Translations under genes and position numbers: made by a program | Source of the DNA: Actinotalea alkalitolerans | Lineage (GTDB): Bacteria > Actinomycetota > Actinomycetes > Actinomycetales > Cellulomonadaceae | Direction: 5' to 3' | Assembly (NCBI RefSeq): GCF_023369855.1 | Contig: NZ_JAMBPP010000012.1 | Span: 1-64,000, forward strand | DNA: 64,000 nt | The notes under the pieces: generated by a model | Databases searched by the model: none | Seen by the model: the letters and a program-made list of their open reading frames with translations, nothing else | Told to the model about the DNA's origin: nothing | In this document: piece by piece, positions 25,097-36,567 of the stretch | How positions within the stretch are numbered: position 1 is the first letter of the stretch | Layout: every line of letters begins with the position of its first letter

Positions 25097-26506
25097 TCAC
25101 CCGAGGACGATCGCGACCCCGTCGCCGGTCATGACGAGGACCTTGTCCCCGATCACCCCCGCATAGGCGCTCTGCTCAGGTATCCCGACGGTCCAGCGCA
25201 CCTGCCCGCTGCGGATGTCGTGCGCGGCGAGCACCGGACCCGAGCCGGCGTCCCGCTGGGGCACGAGCAGCACGTCGCCGTCCGTCATCGAGCCGATGTA
25301 CGGCCGCAGGTGCGCACCCTGCTCCCACCGGACCTCGCCGGTCAGGACGTCGATCGCCACCACCCGGCCTGAACCCACCGCCACGAGCACGCCATCCACC
25401 TGGACGCGCGGTGACACCCCCGCAAGGACACCACCCGTCCACCGCAGCTCGCCGGTGCGGGCGTCGATGCCGATGACCTCCCCGGTGCTCAGCAGCGGTC
25501 CGGTCTCGACGCGGCGGACGGTGAGCACCTCGGGTGCGGAGCCGTCGCTGACCGGAGGCGCCCACGGCTCCACGGGCGCGTCGAACAGGAGGGTCCCGTC
25601 CGCATCGAGCACCCGGCTCCCCACGACTCGGTCGTCGTCGCGGGTCTCGACGAGCGTGCCACCACCGGGCACCGACGGGGCGGCATCAGGGACCACCTCG
25701 CCCGTCCTGACGTCCAGCGGGGTCGTTCCCGGTGCGCCCCACCACAGCAGCTCGTCGACGACCCGGAACACCGAGGTGACGTCGTGGCTCCCCCCGAGGA
25801 AGTCCTCCGCCGCCGGCTGTGCCCAGACCCTGCGACCGGTGCCCGGCTCCCACCGCTCCAGCAGGATCCCTGCTGTCCGCCCCACGGACGCCACGAGCAG
25901 ATCCGTGCCGTACCCGCCCGCCGCCACGACGTACCCGGAGATCTCGAGCTCGGCGACGGGTGCGCCGGTGGCGACGTCGAGCAGGACGACGGCGTGTGCC
26001 TGGTCCTGGGAGGCACCTGCCTGCGCCACCAGGGCCGTCTGGCAGGCGATCCGCGGCGGGTCGTCGCCACCGCCGCCGTCGAGCACCGGCTGGCACTCCT
26101 CGTCTGCGCCCAGGTCACGGCTCCATCGCAGGTCACCGTCGGCCAGGTCCAGCCCCCGGAGGGTCAGCCCGCCGGCGTCGCTGAACACCACGACACCTTC
26201 GGCGGCATGCAGCTCCCCGCCGACCTGGGTGCGCCACAGCTCCTGGAGCGGCTGGTCGAGCGGGGCGAGCACGCCCGGGATGGCTGCCAGCTGAGCGCGT
26301 CGGGCCGACTCGCGCCGGTCCTCCATGACGGAGGCGCCCGCGGCGATCACGGTCACCAGGGCGACGGCGGCCACCACCGGCCACCACGAGCGGCGCCGGC
26401 GCGGACCGCCGTCCTGGGCGGGCGGAGCGAGGTGGTCGACACCCACGTCGTCGTGCTCGGTCATCGAGACCTCGACGGACTCGCGATCGTGCCGTGCCTG
26501 CCCCAT
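25097..26506 (-). CDS. Membrane-anchored PQQ-type beta-propeller protein
   Basis: The 469-residue protein has a polar N-terminus, one membrane helix (SWWPVVAAVALVTVIAAGASV, about 40-60) and an extracytoplasmic domain of repeated blades of the form GxLRWxxDL, VTGxLRWTGG and LTGEVRWEQG, typical of PQQ-like propellers. No enzyme residues are evident, so a binding or sensing role is likelier than dehydrogenase activity. A TAGCGT box six bases before the ATG supports the start at 26506 with a leaderless message. It is downstream of, and co-oriented with, the ABC pair and two-component genes. Confidence 0.8.
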   Translation of the reverse strand: MGQARHDRESVEVSMTEHDDVGVDHLAPPAQDGGPRRRRSWWPVVAAVALVTVIAAGASVMEDRRESARRAQLAAIPGVLAPLDQPLQELWRTQVGGELHAAEGVVVFSDAGGLTLRGLDLADGDLRWSRDLGADEECQPVLDGGGGDDPPRIACQTALVAQAGASQDQAHAVVLLDVATGAPVAELEISGYVVAAGGYGTDLLVASVGRTAGILLERWEPGTGRRVWAQPAAEDFLGGSHDVTSVFRVVDELLWWGAPGTTPLDVRTGEVVPDAAPSVPGGGTLVETRDDDRVVGSRVLDADGTLLFDAPVEPWAPPVSDGSAPEVLTVRRVETGPLLSTGEVIGIDARTGELRWTGGVLAGVSPRVQVDGVLVAVGSGRVVAIDVLTGEVRWEQGAHLRPYIGSMTDGDVLLVPQRDAGSGPVLAAHDIRSGQVRWTVGIPEQSAYAGVIGDKVLVMTGDGVAIVLG

Positions 26507-26542
26507 CTGCTCACGCTATCGTCCGCCCGCCGTGGTGCTTCC

Positions 26543-28474
26543 TCACGCTCGGACGGTCCGTACCCCGCGACGCAGTGCCAGGGGGACCACCGCGAGCACC
26601 GCCGTCACCGCGATCGTCACCGACAGGCTCACGTACACCACCCAGTCCATGGTCGGGACAGGTGTGCCCAGGAGCCCGTAGCTGGCTCCGACCAGGGCGG
26701 GGATGACGGCGAGCGTGCCCACGACCCAGGCCGACAGCACCACGAACGCCACCTCGACGACGACCATCGCGGTGAGCTGTCGACCGGTGGCACCTGTGCG
26801 ACGCAGCAGCGTGAGCTCACCGGTCCGCCGGGTGGTGAGCATGGCCAGGGTGTTCGCTGCCGCGAGCCCGATGAAGGTGAGCAGTGCGAGGAGCAGGACG
26901 GTGGACAGGTGCTGCTGGGACGAGCCCGCGACGCGGACCTCGTCGACGTAGGTCTGGGTGGTCCGCGTGCTCAGGCCCATCATCGCGAGCTGCTCACCGA
27001 CCTCACCGGCCGCACCGGGTGCGGTCTGGATGAAGAGCGTGTCGGGCTCGGCCTGGCCGAGCTCACGGGCGGTCCCCTCGCCGACGAGGTAGTCACCGAA
27101 GCCCAGCGACCGGTCGTAGACCGCGACGATGGTCGCGACGATGGTCGCGACGTGCTCGGTCCCGTCGGTCAGGCGCAGCTGGACGGTGTCGCCGATCCCC
27201 TTGCCGGTGCCGAAGGTCGCGTCTCGTCCCACGGCGATGGTTCCGGTGGTGTCGAGTGCGGAGAGGGACCCTGCGCGCACCTGCGGGTCGATCACAGCCG
27301 TGGTCACACCCGTGGGGAGCACCCGCAGCGCAGTCGGCTCCCAGGCGAGGAGGTCGAGCACGGGGAGGTCCTCGTCGTCGGCCTCGATCTTCACGTCGGC
27401 GGTCATGGTGCCGGTGGTCACCGTGCCGGTCACCCGGGGAAGCCGCTCGACCTCCTGCATCAGGTCGGGGCTCGCTCCGGACGCGTCGACCATCAGGTCG
27501 GCCTGCAGCCCCGCCGCGAGCTGCGCGCCCGACGCCTCCACGGTGGTCCTGCTCACCCCTGTCTGCACGGTTCCCAGGGCCAGCAGCAGGGCGAGCGGGA
27601 TGATCGCGCTGGTGAGACGGCGCGAGAACCCACGGGCGTTGGCCAGGGCCAGGTGCCCGCTCGCCCACCCCAGGGGGCGGACGAGCCGTAGCGCGCGCCC
27701 GGCCATCCCCGCCACGACGGCGGGGCCGGCCAGCGCGGCTGCGGTGATGAGCAGGACCGCGGAGCTCACGCCGGCGGCGCTGCCCATCAGACCGGGTGTG
27801 ACGAAGGGCACGAGGGCGACCGCGAGGCCTGCGACCGCCAGCCACGTCGCCGCCACCCGCCGGCCGTGCCCGAGGGTGGGGAGCTCGGCACTGCTCTGCT
27901 GCACCGCTGCCACGGGGCTGGTCCGTACGGCTTCGCGGCCGGCCAGGCGTGCAGCCAGGACTCCGGTCGGCACCAGCAGGAGAAGGGTCGCGACGACCGG
28001 TAGCGGTGAGAGCGTGAGCTCGTACCCCGGCGGTACGATGCCGCTCGAGGCGAGCAGCGGCTCGAGGAGGCGAGCTCCGGCCAGGCCCGGAACGGCGCCG
28101 AGCGGACCCGCGACCGCGATGATGAGCAGCACCTCAGCGGTGACCATGGCATGCACCTGTCGGCCGGTGGCGCCGACGGCGCGGAGCAGCGCGAGCTCAC
28201 GGCGACGATGCCGCAGCGCAGCGGCGATGGTCGAGGAGACCATGAGGACCACGACGAGGATCGTGGTCCCGGCGAACGAGGCGGCGACGGCTGCCAGCAG
28301 CATCGAGGCGCCGCCCGGCCGGGCTGTGCCCAGACCGGTGCGGACCCCGGACTCCAGGAGCACGCCCGTCGCGGTCAGCAACGCCGAGGCGAGCAGGACG
28401 ATGGCGAACCCCCCGGCAAGACCGGAGCGGTGAGCACGGGCGGACGACCTCGCGAACGACCACACCGTCATCAC
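26543..28474 (-). CDS. FtsX/MacB-like ABC transporter permease
   Basis: The 643-residue protein has two FtsX-type blocks. Membrane helices occur near the N-terminus, around 75-135, 225-300, and three at the C-terminus, with a large extracytoplasmic region at about 300-500. The repeated elements RRRELALLRAVGATGRQVHAM and RRTGELTLLRRTGATGRQLTAM are hallmarks of this class. It overlaps the ATPase gene by a few bases. Such systems extrude peptides or lipids, or transmit mechanical force in envelope stress responses; the neighbouring sensor kinase fits an envelope-stress role. Confidence 0.88.
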   Translation of the reverse strand: MMTVWSFARSSARAHRSGLAGGFAIVLLASALLTATGVLLESGVRTGLGTARPGGASMLLAAVAASFAGTTILVVVLMVSSTIAAALRHRRRELALLRAVGATGRQVHAMVTAEVLLIIAVAGPLGAVPGLAGARLLEPLLASSGIVPPGYELTLSPLPVVATLLLLVPTGVLAARLAGREAVRTSPVAAVQQSSAELPTLGHGRRVAATWLAVAGLAVALVPFVTPGLMGSAAGVSSAVLLITAAALAGPAVVAGMAGRALRLVRPLGWASGHLALANARGFSRRLTSAIIPLALLLALGTVQTGVSRTTVEASGAQLAAGLQADLMVDASGASPDLMQEVERLPRVTGTVTTGTMTADVKIEADDEDLPVLDLLAWEPTALRVLPTGVTTAVIDPQVRAGSLSALDTTGTIAVGRDATFGTGKGIGDTVQLRLTDGTEHVATIVATIVAVYDRSLGFGDYLVGEGTARELGQAEPDTLFIQTAPGAAGEVGEQLAMMGLSTRTTQTYVDEVRVAGSSQQHLSTVLLLALLTFIGLAAANTLAMLTTRRTGELTLLRRTGATGRQLTAMVVVEVAFVVLSAWVVGTLAVIPALVGASYGLLGTPVPTMDWVVYVSLSVTIAVTAVLAVVPLALRRGVRTVRA

Positions 28475-29241
28475 CGCCCGGTGGTCGTCAGGCGAGCGAT
28501 GATCTGCTCGGCGGTCGGCGACCCGAGGGTCCCCACGACGTTGCCGTCGGCGAGGAAGACCACCTCGTCGGCGACCGCGGCGACCTGCGCGTCGTGGGTG
28601 ACGAGCACCAGGGTCTGGGCCAGGCTCCGGGTGGTGCTGCGGAGCACGTCGAGGACCTGCCGTCCGGTCGCGGAGTCCAGTGCACCGGTCGGCTCGTCGG
28701 CGAAGACCACCGCGGGCCTGGTCACCAGGGCCCGTGCGATCGCCACCCGCTGGGCCTGCCCTCCGGACAGCTCACCGGGGAGCCGCGTGTCCATGCCCTG
28801 CAGACCGACGGCCTGGAGGAGGTGGTCCTGCCAGTCCGCATCGGGCCGCCGCCCGTCCAGGAGCAACGGCAGGTGCACGTTCTCGGCGACCGTGAGGTGC
28901 CCCACGAGGTTGTAGGCCTGGAACACGAAGCCGACGCTGCGCCGGCGGAACCGGGTCAGGTCGTCGGGCGACATCGACGTCAGGTCCTGGTCACCGATGA
29001 CGACCTGGCCGCTCGTCGGGGTGTCGAGGCCCGCGGCACAGTTGAGGAAGGTCGACTTGCCTGAGCCTGACGGGCCCATGACCGCGGTGAACGATCCGGG
29101 CCGCAAGGCCACCGAGACCGATCGCAGCGCGTGCGTCACCTCGAGACCGTCGGGGTAGGTCTTGCCGACCTGGACGAGACGGACCGCCGTCCGCGTGCCC
29201 GGATCAGCGAGGGACGTGGACGAGGCAGTGACGGCTTCCAT
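28471..29241 (-). CDS. ABC transporter ATPase (MacB/LolD-like)
   Basis: The 256-residue protein contains Walker A GPSGSGKST, Q-loop FVFQAYNLVGHLT, signature LSGGQAQRVAIARAL and Walker B VVFADEPTGALD, all typical of ATPases serving FtsX-type permeases. AGGAGA lies just before the ATG. It is coupled to the permease gene. An 81-base gap separates it from the response regulator gene upstream and contains a possible promoter. Confidence 0.92.
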   Translation of the reverse strand: MEAVTASSTSLADPGTRTAVRLVQVGKTYPDGLEVTHALRSVSVALRPGSFTAVMGPSGSGKSTFLNCAAGLDTPTSGQVVIGDQDLTSMSPDDLTRFRRRSVGFVFQAYNLVGHLTVAENVHLPLLLDGRRPDADWQDHLLQAVGLQGMDTRLPGELSGGQAQRVAIARALVTRPAVVFADEPTGALDSATGRQVLDVLRSTTRSLAQTLVLVTHDAQVAAVADEVVFLADGNVVGTLGSPTAEQIIARLTTTGR

Positions 29242-29287
29242 GGGGCTCTCCTGGGGTTCGGGTCAGCGGTGTGGACCGCCGATCTCG

Positions 29288-29293
29288 ACGCTA
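29288..29293 (-). promoter_or_regulatory. Possible -10 box ahead of the ABC operon
   Basis: On the minus strand TAGCGT lies about 46 bases before the ATPase start, within the only sizeable gap between the two-component genes and the transporter. Response-regulator control of this promoter is an inference from gene order. Confidence 0.35.
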
Positions 29294-29322
29294 GGAGCGC
29301 GCAGGGCACCTCATCGAGCCGC

Positions 29323-30039
29323 CTACGGGGGAGCTTCGGGACCTGCATCCTTCGATGCAAGCGGGTCGGGCTCGTCGTCCGGGACCGCGACCACACGGTT
29401 CTGGTAGGCCCACACGGCAGCCTGCAGACGTGAGCTCACGCCGAGCTTCGGCATCATCCGAGCGAGGTGGGACTTCACGGTCGACACCTCCACGACGAGC
29501 TCGCGTGCGATCGCCTCGTTCGACATCCCGTGGGCCAGGAGCAGCAGGATGTCGGCCTCGCGTGCGGTGAGCAGCTCGGAGGCGCGCCGCGCGCTCACCG
29601 GACGGCTGCGACGGCGCTCGGCGAACTCCCGGAGCACGCGGCGGGTCAGGGTCTGGTCGAGGGTGCCGTTCCCGGCCGCGATCGACCGCACCGCGTCGAC
29701 CATGACCGCCGGGTCGGCATCCTTGAGGAGGAACCCGGCCGCACCGGCCTCGAGGGCCCCGAACACGTAGTCGTCGAGGTCGAACGTGGTGATCACGAGC
29801 ACCGGGATCGGGTCGACCACGTCCGGTCCGCTCAGGTCCCGGGTCGCCCGGATCCCGTCGCGTCCGGGCATCCGGATGTCCAGGCAGGCCACGTCGGGTC
29901 GCAGCTCGCGCGCGAGACGAACCGCCTCGTCGCCGTCGGCCGCGAGGGCGACCACCTCGATGTCCGGCTCGGCCCCGAGCAGCGCCGAGAGCCCCGCACG
30001 CACCAGCACCTGGTCATCGGCGATGAGGATGCGGATCAT
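29323..30039 (-). CDS. NarL-type response regulator
   Basis: The 238-residue protein starts MIRILIADDQVLVRAGL, with the acidic pair at 8-9, the phospho-acceptor Asp at 54 (ACLDIRMPG) and Lys in the FLLKDA segment. A LuxR-type helix-turn-helix follows (LTAREADILLLLAHGMSNEA, then STVKSHLARMM). The ATG at 30039 overlaps the kinase stop (ATGA), so the long upstream extension of the frame is false. It should be phosphorylated by the adjacent kinase and probably controls the ABC operon. Confidence 0.92.
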   Translation of the reverse strand: MIRILIADDQVLVRAGLSALLGAEPDIEVVALAADGDEAVRLARELRPDVACLDIRMPGRDGIRATRDLSGPDVVDPIPVLVITTFDLDDYVFGALEAGAAGFLLKDADPAVMVDAVRSIAAGNGTLDQTLTRRVLREFAERRRSRPVSARRASELLTAREADILLLLAHGMSNEAIARELVVEVSTVKSHLARMMPKLGVSSRLQAAVWAYQNRVVAVPDDEPDPLASKDAGPEAPP

Positions 30040-31286
30040 CGGTCGTCTCCTGCGGTCGGGTCGCGGGGGAGCCGCAGGGAGACGTCCCACCCTCCGTCGG
30101 TCGTCGGGCCGTACCGGAGGTCTGCGCCCGTGAGCTCGGCCCGCTCCCGCATGCCGACCAGCCCCAGCCCGCTTCCGCGCGAGGTCGGCGCGGTCGCAGC
30201 AGCCTCGTTGCGCACGGTCACGAGCAGCGACGACGGGTCGCGATCGTCCATGGTCACCAGGCACCGTGCGCCGGGCGCGTGCTGGACGGCGTTGGCCAGC
30301 GCCTCCTGGACCATCCGGTACGCCGTGAGCTGCGCGAGTGGTCCCAGGCCGGACCCGAGCGGTCGGCCGCCCTCGTCGCGCAACGTCGTCAGCCCGACCG
30401 GCGTGCCGTGCTGCGAGATCCGACCGGTCAGCTCGGCGATCCCGTGGAGCGCCTCCACGGACAGCTCTGCGACGTCGTCCTCGCGCAGCAGCCCGACGAG
30501 TCGGCGGAGGTCGCGCAGCACCGCTGCGCTCTGACCGCGCACCTGCCGCGCACCGTCTCTGGCGCCCTCGGGATCCGTGCCGATCTGCCGCTCGATCGCC
30601 GCAGCCATGACAGTGATCCCGGAGAGGTGGTGCGCAGCGATGTCGTGCAGCTCGCGGGCCATCGCGGTGCGCTCGTGAGCTCGTGCCTCGCGCACCCGTG
30701 CCTCGTTCTCGCGCTCGACCGCACGCAGCTCGTGCTCCCGGGCCTCGCGGATGTCCCGCCTGGAGGAGACCAGCAGCGCCACGAGTGCGGGAACCCCGAC
30801 GACCAGCGCGGCCTGGGCCAGGGAGCCGGCGAGGACCGCACCGGCGCCGAGCTCGTCCTCACGGAGCCCGGCCACCGCGAAGGCCACGAACGTCATGGCC
30901 ACGACAGCGAGCCCGACGGCTCGAGCGGCGTCCAGGGGGCGCTCGACGAACGCGACGTAGGACGCGACCGCCACCGCCACGGACGTCAGGCTCAGCAGGG
31001 TGCCCGCTGTGGTCCACGAGACGATCAGGGGGATGGTGGCGACGACCAGCAGAATCGCCCGTGGGGCGACCCGTGCCCACAGCAGCGCGACCGCCTGACC
31101 CGACACGGTCAGGGCTGTCGCCCACCATGTCGTGGTGCTGAGCCCGGCGACGTCGTCGGCGAGCTCCGGGTCGAGCCCCGAGACCGTCCGCACCAGCAGG
31201 AGCAGCCCGACCGCGACCGACCAGCAGACGACAGCGATGACGACATCACGGCGCAGCGGTCGTCGGAGCGCGACGGACGGGGTCAT
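30036..31286 (-). CDS. NarL-family sensor histidine kinase
   Basis: The protein has about 416 residues. The N-terminal half carries five or six membrane helices with little extracytoplasmic sequence, followed by a linker helix, the dimerisation/phospho-acceptor motif ERTAMARELHDIAAHHLSG and an ATPase domain with ALANAVQHAPG and GSGLGLVGMRERAEL. The small sensing loop suggests intramembrane sensing, common near ABC peptide-resistance systems. TAGGGT lies six bases before the ATG at 31286, giving a leaderless start; an in-frame GTG at 31292 would overlap that box. Confidence 0.9.
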   Translation of the reverse strand: MTPSVALRRPLRRDVVIAVVCWSVAVGLLLLVRTVSGLDPELADDVAGLSTTTWWATALTVSGQAVALLWARVAPRAILLVVATIPLIVSWTTAGTLLSLTSVAVAVASYVAFVERPLDAARAVGLAVVAMTFVAFAVAGLREDELGAGAVLAGSLAQAALVVGVPALVALLVSSRRDIREAREHELRAVERENEARVREARAHERTAMARELHDIAAHHLSGITVMAAAIERQIGTDPEGARDGARQVRGQSAAVLRDLRRLVGLLREDDVAELSVEALHGIAELTGRISQHGTPVGLTTLRDEGGRPLGSGLGPLAQLTAYRMVQEALANAVQHAPGARCLVTMDDRDPSSLLVTVRNEAAATAPTSRGSGLGLVGMRERAELTGADLRYGPTTDGGWDVSLRLPRDPTAGDDR

Positions 31287-31346
31287 GCGCACACCCTAGG
31301 TCGCGACCACTGCTCGACCCGGCGGGGGCCGGGTCCGGCGACGAGC

Positions 31347-32228
31347 TCAGGGATGAGCCCGTCGGTAGACCTCGAGGGCACGCGCCGCGCGCTCCCGACG
31401 GTTGGCGAAGACCCGCTGGACCGCGGGATCCTCGCGTGGCCGCAACCGACCGGCGTCAAGGACGGCACCGGGTACCTCGAAGCGGTACACGACCTCGTCG
31501 GCAGCCTGGTCCGCGCTGACCGAGGGGTCCGAGATCACGCGGTTGACGGCGGCATACGAGGCGCGCAGCTCGGTCACCAGGTAGTCGAGCTGGGCGTCCA
31601 TGTCGAACAGGATCGCCTCACCTGTGACCCCGCCGTGGGAGTGCGCGAAGAGGCCTCGTCGGCGGGACGGCGAGGTCCACTGGGCGAGGCCGACACCGGG
31701 CTTCTCGGGCCCGCGCCCGGCATCGCGGTCACGGTGGATGACGTCGTGGGCGGTGAAGGTCCGCTCGACGCCGTCGAAACCGCGTGCACGCAGAGGCGTG
31801 GCAGGCCGGCTGCCCTCGACCCGTGACGGGATGATCCCCGACTCGGCATGCAGGTTGCCGACCAGGCCCGCGGCCCCCTGGACCGGATAGCCCCTCGCCA
31901 CGAGCTGTTCCATCGCGTAGAGGTACCGGGCGTCATCCGTCTCGTCGGACCAGCTGCGGGTCCCGGGCGGTGCGGAGTGCCCACCCGCGCTGCTCGACCC
32001 GCCGCCGGCTCCGCCTCCACCGCCTCCAGCGGCGAGCGCACGCTCGGTGTGCGGACCGACGATGCCATCCGCGGTGAGGCCGTTGGCCGCCTGGAACGAC
32101 CGCACGGCCCGGTCGGTCGCCTGGCCGAAGATCCCGTCGACCACGCCCGGGTCGTGCCCTGCTGTCGTGAGCTGCTCCTGCAGCCGGCGCACCGCGTCGC
32201 CGCGGTCACCCCTCCTGATCAGTGCCAC
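31347..32228 (-). CDS. Peptidoglycan-binding protein with phage-tail-type lysozyme domain
   Basis: The 293-residue protein opens directly with a peptidoglycan-binding repeat (RRGDRGDAVRRLQEQL to DGIVGPHTERAL, about 4-66). A Gly/Ser linker follows (about 68-85), then a domain resembling phage tail lysozymes: GAAGLVGNLHAESG with a probable catalytic Glu, and VGLAQWTSPSRRRGLF. No signal peptide is present, so export is by lysis, by a particle, or by an unusual route. GGGAGA precedes the GTG start. It follows the M15 peptidase gene by 36 bases, which form a small tandem duplication. Confidence 0.8.
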   Translation of the reverse strand: MALIRRGDRGDAVRRLQEQLTTAGHDPGVVDGIFGQATDRAVRSFQAANGLTADGIVGPHTERALAAGGGGGGAGGGSSSAGGHSAPPGTRSWSDETDDARYLYAMEQLVARGYPVQGAAGLVGNLHAESGIIPSRVEGSRPATPLRARGFDGVERTFTAHDVIHRDRDAGRGPEKPGVGLAQWTSPSRRRGLFAHSHGGVTGEAILFDMDAQLDYLVTELRASYAAVNRVISDPSVSADQAADEVVYRFEVPGAVLDAGRLRPREDPAVQRVFANRRERAARALEVYRRAHP

Positions 32229-32242
32229 CTGCGGTCTCCCTC

Positions 32243-32272
32243 TGCTCGGTCACCTCCTGCTCGGTCACCTCG
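32243..32272. repeat. 15-bp tandem duplication between the two hydrolase genes
   Basis: Two copies of TGCTCGGTCACCTCS lie end to end, covering the stop codon of the M15 gene and most of the spacer before the lysozyme gene. The second unit differs only in its last base. It looks like slippage in a short intergenic spacer. Confidence 0.8.
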
Positions 32273-32993
32273 TCGGCGGGTTGTACTCCCAGTGCCACGG
32301 CTCCGCCGAGTACGGGTAGAACCCGAACCGCGATGCGTTCGCGTCGAGCCACCTCCACACCGCTGTGCCTCGCTGGCTGTCGGCGTTGGCGCTGTTGATC
32401 GACGAGCCCATCCAGCAGTCGACAGCCCGCCCCGAGTGGTGCGGGCTGTTGCCCGGGGGTGCCACCCACCGGCGTGCAGCCTGCTCGGAGCCGTAGCGTT
32501 CGACGGCTCGCTGCCAGGTGCTCTGCTGCTCGGCGACGCTGCGGTACCCGGACATCGGTTGGAGCAGCGGCTCTGCGATGCCGTCCGCACGCGCCGTGAC
32601 CGTGAGTGCGGCCCAGGCCTCGGCCGCGAGCCGGTGCAGCCGGACGTCGCGACCGCCGTGACCGGCGACCGTGACCATCTCGCTCGTCGCCGGCTCGCTC
32701 TTGTCGGTGATGCGACCACCGCCAGGGTTCTCGACCGCCGTGGGAACGAAGGCGCCGCTCGGGTGAGGTCTGGGTGGTGCCGGTCCGGACCCCGCCCCGC
32801 CGAGTGCCGCCTGGGTCATCGGTCCCACGACACCGTCGGCGGTCAGCCCACGGGCGGACTGGAAGTCCTTGACGGCTCTCTCGGTCTTGGGACCGAACAC
32901 GCCGTCCGCGGTGCCGCTCAGGTGACCGAGATCGATCAGCCGAGACTGCAGGTCGCGCACGGCTGAGCCGCTCGAGCCTCGACGTAGGGTCAC
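32265..32993 (-). CDS. Peptidoglycan-binding protein with M15-type (VanY-like) peptidase domain
   Basis: The GTG at 32993 follows a strong AGGAGG and gives 242 residues; a longer open frame upstream is not coding-like. Residues 3-64 are a peptidoglycan-binding repeat. The C-terminal part contains GYRSVAEQQ, the motif SPHHSGRAVD (zinc ligands His185 and Asp192) and EPWHWEY (zinc ligand His234 with an acidic catalytic residue nearby), the arrangement of M15 D-Ala-D-Ala carboxypeptidases and endolysins. No signal peptide is visible. It forms a two-gene unit with the lysozyme-like gene. Confidence 0.85.
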   Translation of the reverse strand: MTLRRGSSGSAVRDLQSRLIDLGHLSGTADGVFGPKTERAVKDFQSARGLTADGVVGPMTQAALGGAGSGPAPPRPHPSGAFVPTAVENPGGGRITDKSEPATSEMVTVAGHGGRDVRLHRLAAEAWAALTVTARADGIAEPLLQPMSGYRSVAEQQSTWQRAVERYGSEQAARRWVAPPGNSPHHSGRAVDCWMGSSINSANADSQRGTAVWRWLDANASRFGFYPYSAEPWHWEYNPPTR

Positions 32994-33239
32994 GATGCCA
33001 CCTCCTGGGGGACGTCGGCCCTGGGCACGGGCCACGTACCCTCCATGCTCGCGCCGTGGAGGGGTCGGGACGACGCCCGCAGGGGCAGGCCCACGGTCAC
33101 GGCACCCCGCCCGTGCAGGCACGGTCCCGCCGGAACAGCTCGCTCCCAGGATCTCGTCCCGGCAGGGCATCCACCTGAGGGGCTCCCGGACGACCCTTCG
33201 CCCTGGGCAACGTCGGCGCCGCGTGGCAGCATCACGCAG

Positions 33240-33689
33240 GTGACCACCGATCCGGCCCGGGTGCAGCACCTGCGCGGTCTGGCGCGGTTGCGGGGGGTCC
33301 GCGACCGGATCGACCGCGAGTACGCGCAGCCGCTCGACGTCGAGGCCCTGGCCCGCGGTGCGCACATGTCCGCCGGGCACCTCAGCCGTGAGTTCCGGCA
33401 GGCCTACGGGGAGTCGCCGTACTCCTACCTGATGACGCGGCGCATCGAGCGGGCGATGGCGATGCTGCGCCGGGGCGATCTCAGCGTGACCGAGGTCTGC
33501 TTCGCGGTGGGCTGCCAGTCGCTGGGCACCTTCAGCACCCGCTTCACCGAGCTGGTCGGGGTACCGCCGAGCGTGTACCGGCGCCAGGCGGAGGGCTCGA
33601 CCGCCGGGATGCCCTCGTGCGTGGCGCGGCAGGTGACCAGACCGGTCAGGAATCGAGAAGCGCGACCGAGCGAGCCGCGCCTAGCGTGA
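33240..33689 (+). CDS. AraC-family regulator, small
   Basis: The 149-residue protein is little more than an AraC DNA-binding domain: DVEALARGAHMSAGHLSREFRQAYGESPYSYL and the second helix-turn-helix with SVTEVCFAVGCQSLGTFSTRFTELVGVPPSVYR. The GTG at 33240 is preceded by a weak CAGCAT box seven bases away; the frame is open further upstream, so the start is uncertain. It is five bases ahead of a VOC gene and then a UvrA-like gene, and probably controls both. Confidence 0.85.
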   Translation: MTTDPARVQHLRGLARLRGVRDRIDREYAQPLDVEALARGAHMSAGHLSREFRQAYGESPYSYLMTRRIERAMAMLRRGDLSVTEVCFAVGCQSLGTFSTRFTELVGVPPSVYRRQAEGSTAGMPSCVARQVTRPVRNREARPSEPRLA

Positions 33690-33694
33690 GCGTC

Positions 33695-34105
33695 ATGGAC
33701 CTCACCATTCACCACACCTTCCTCCCGCACACCGACCCGGAGGTGTCCCTGGCGTTCTACCGGGACGTGCTCGGCTTCGAGGTGCGCAACGACGTCGGGT
33801 ACGCCGGGATGCGATGGATCACCGTCGGCCCCCCGGGCGGCAGCGGCACGTCCGTCGTCCTGCACCCCCCGGCCGCAGACCCGGGTGTCACGCCGGACGA
33901 GCGCCAGACGATCGCGGACATGATGGCCAAGGGCACCTACGCCTCGCTCGTCCTGGCCACCGCCGATCTCGACAGCACCTTCGCCCAGGTGCAGAGCCAC
34001 GACGTCGAGGTCGTCCAGGAACCGACCGACCAGCCCTATGGTGTCCGGGACTGCGCACTGCGTGACCCTGCGGGCAACATGGTCCGCATCCAGGAGCTGC
34101 CGTGA
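33695..34105 (+). CDS. VOC (glyoxalase/bleomycin-resistance-like) protein
   Basis: The 136-residue protein has two VOC motifs, starting LTIHHTFLPHTDPEVSLAFYRDVLGFEV and ending DCALRDPAGNMVRIQEL. TAGCGT seven bases before the ATG indicates a leaderless start even though araC ends only five bases upstream. Proteins of this class sequester or modify small toxic compounds. The adjacency to a UvrA-like ATPase suggests a resistance cassette. Confidence 0.85.
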   Translation: MDLTIHHTFLPHTDPEVSLAFYRDVLGFEVRNDVGYAGMRWITVGPPGGSGTSVVLHPPAADPGVTPDERQTIADMMAKGTYASLVLATADLDSTFAQVQSHDVEVVQEPTDQPYGVRDCALRDPAGNMVRIQELP

Positions 34106-34154
34106 ACCGTCGGGTGGTCGCGGCCCTGACCGGTCGTGTCGAACAGGAGACCCG

Positions 34155-36539
<2,385 letters not shown>

Positions 36540-36567
36540 TCGCAAGGTACCCACCGGTGCGGGCGCA

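Noticed and set aside
31347-32993. Prophage remnant
   Set aside because: Only two lytic-type genes are present, without structural, integrase or attachment-site evidence, and base composition matches neighbours.
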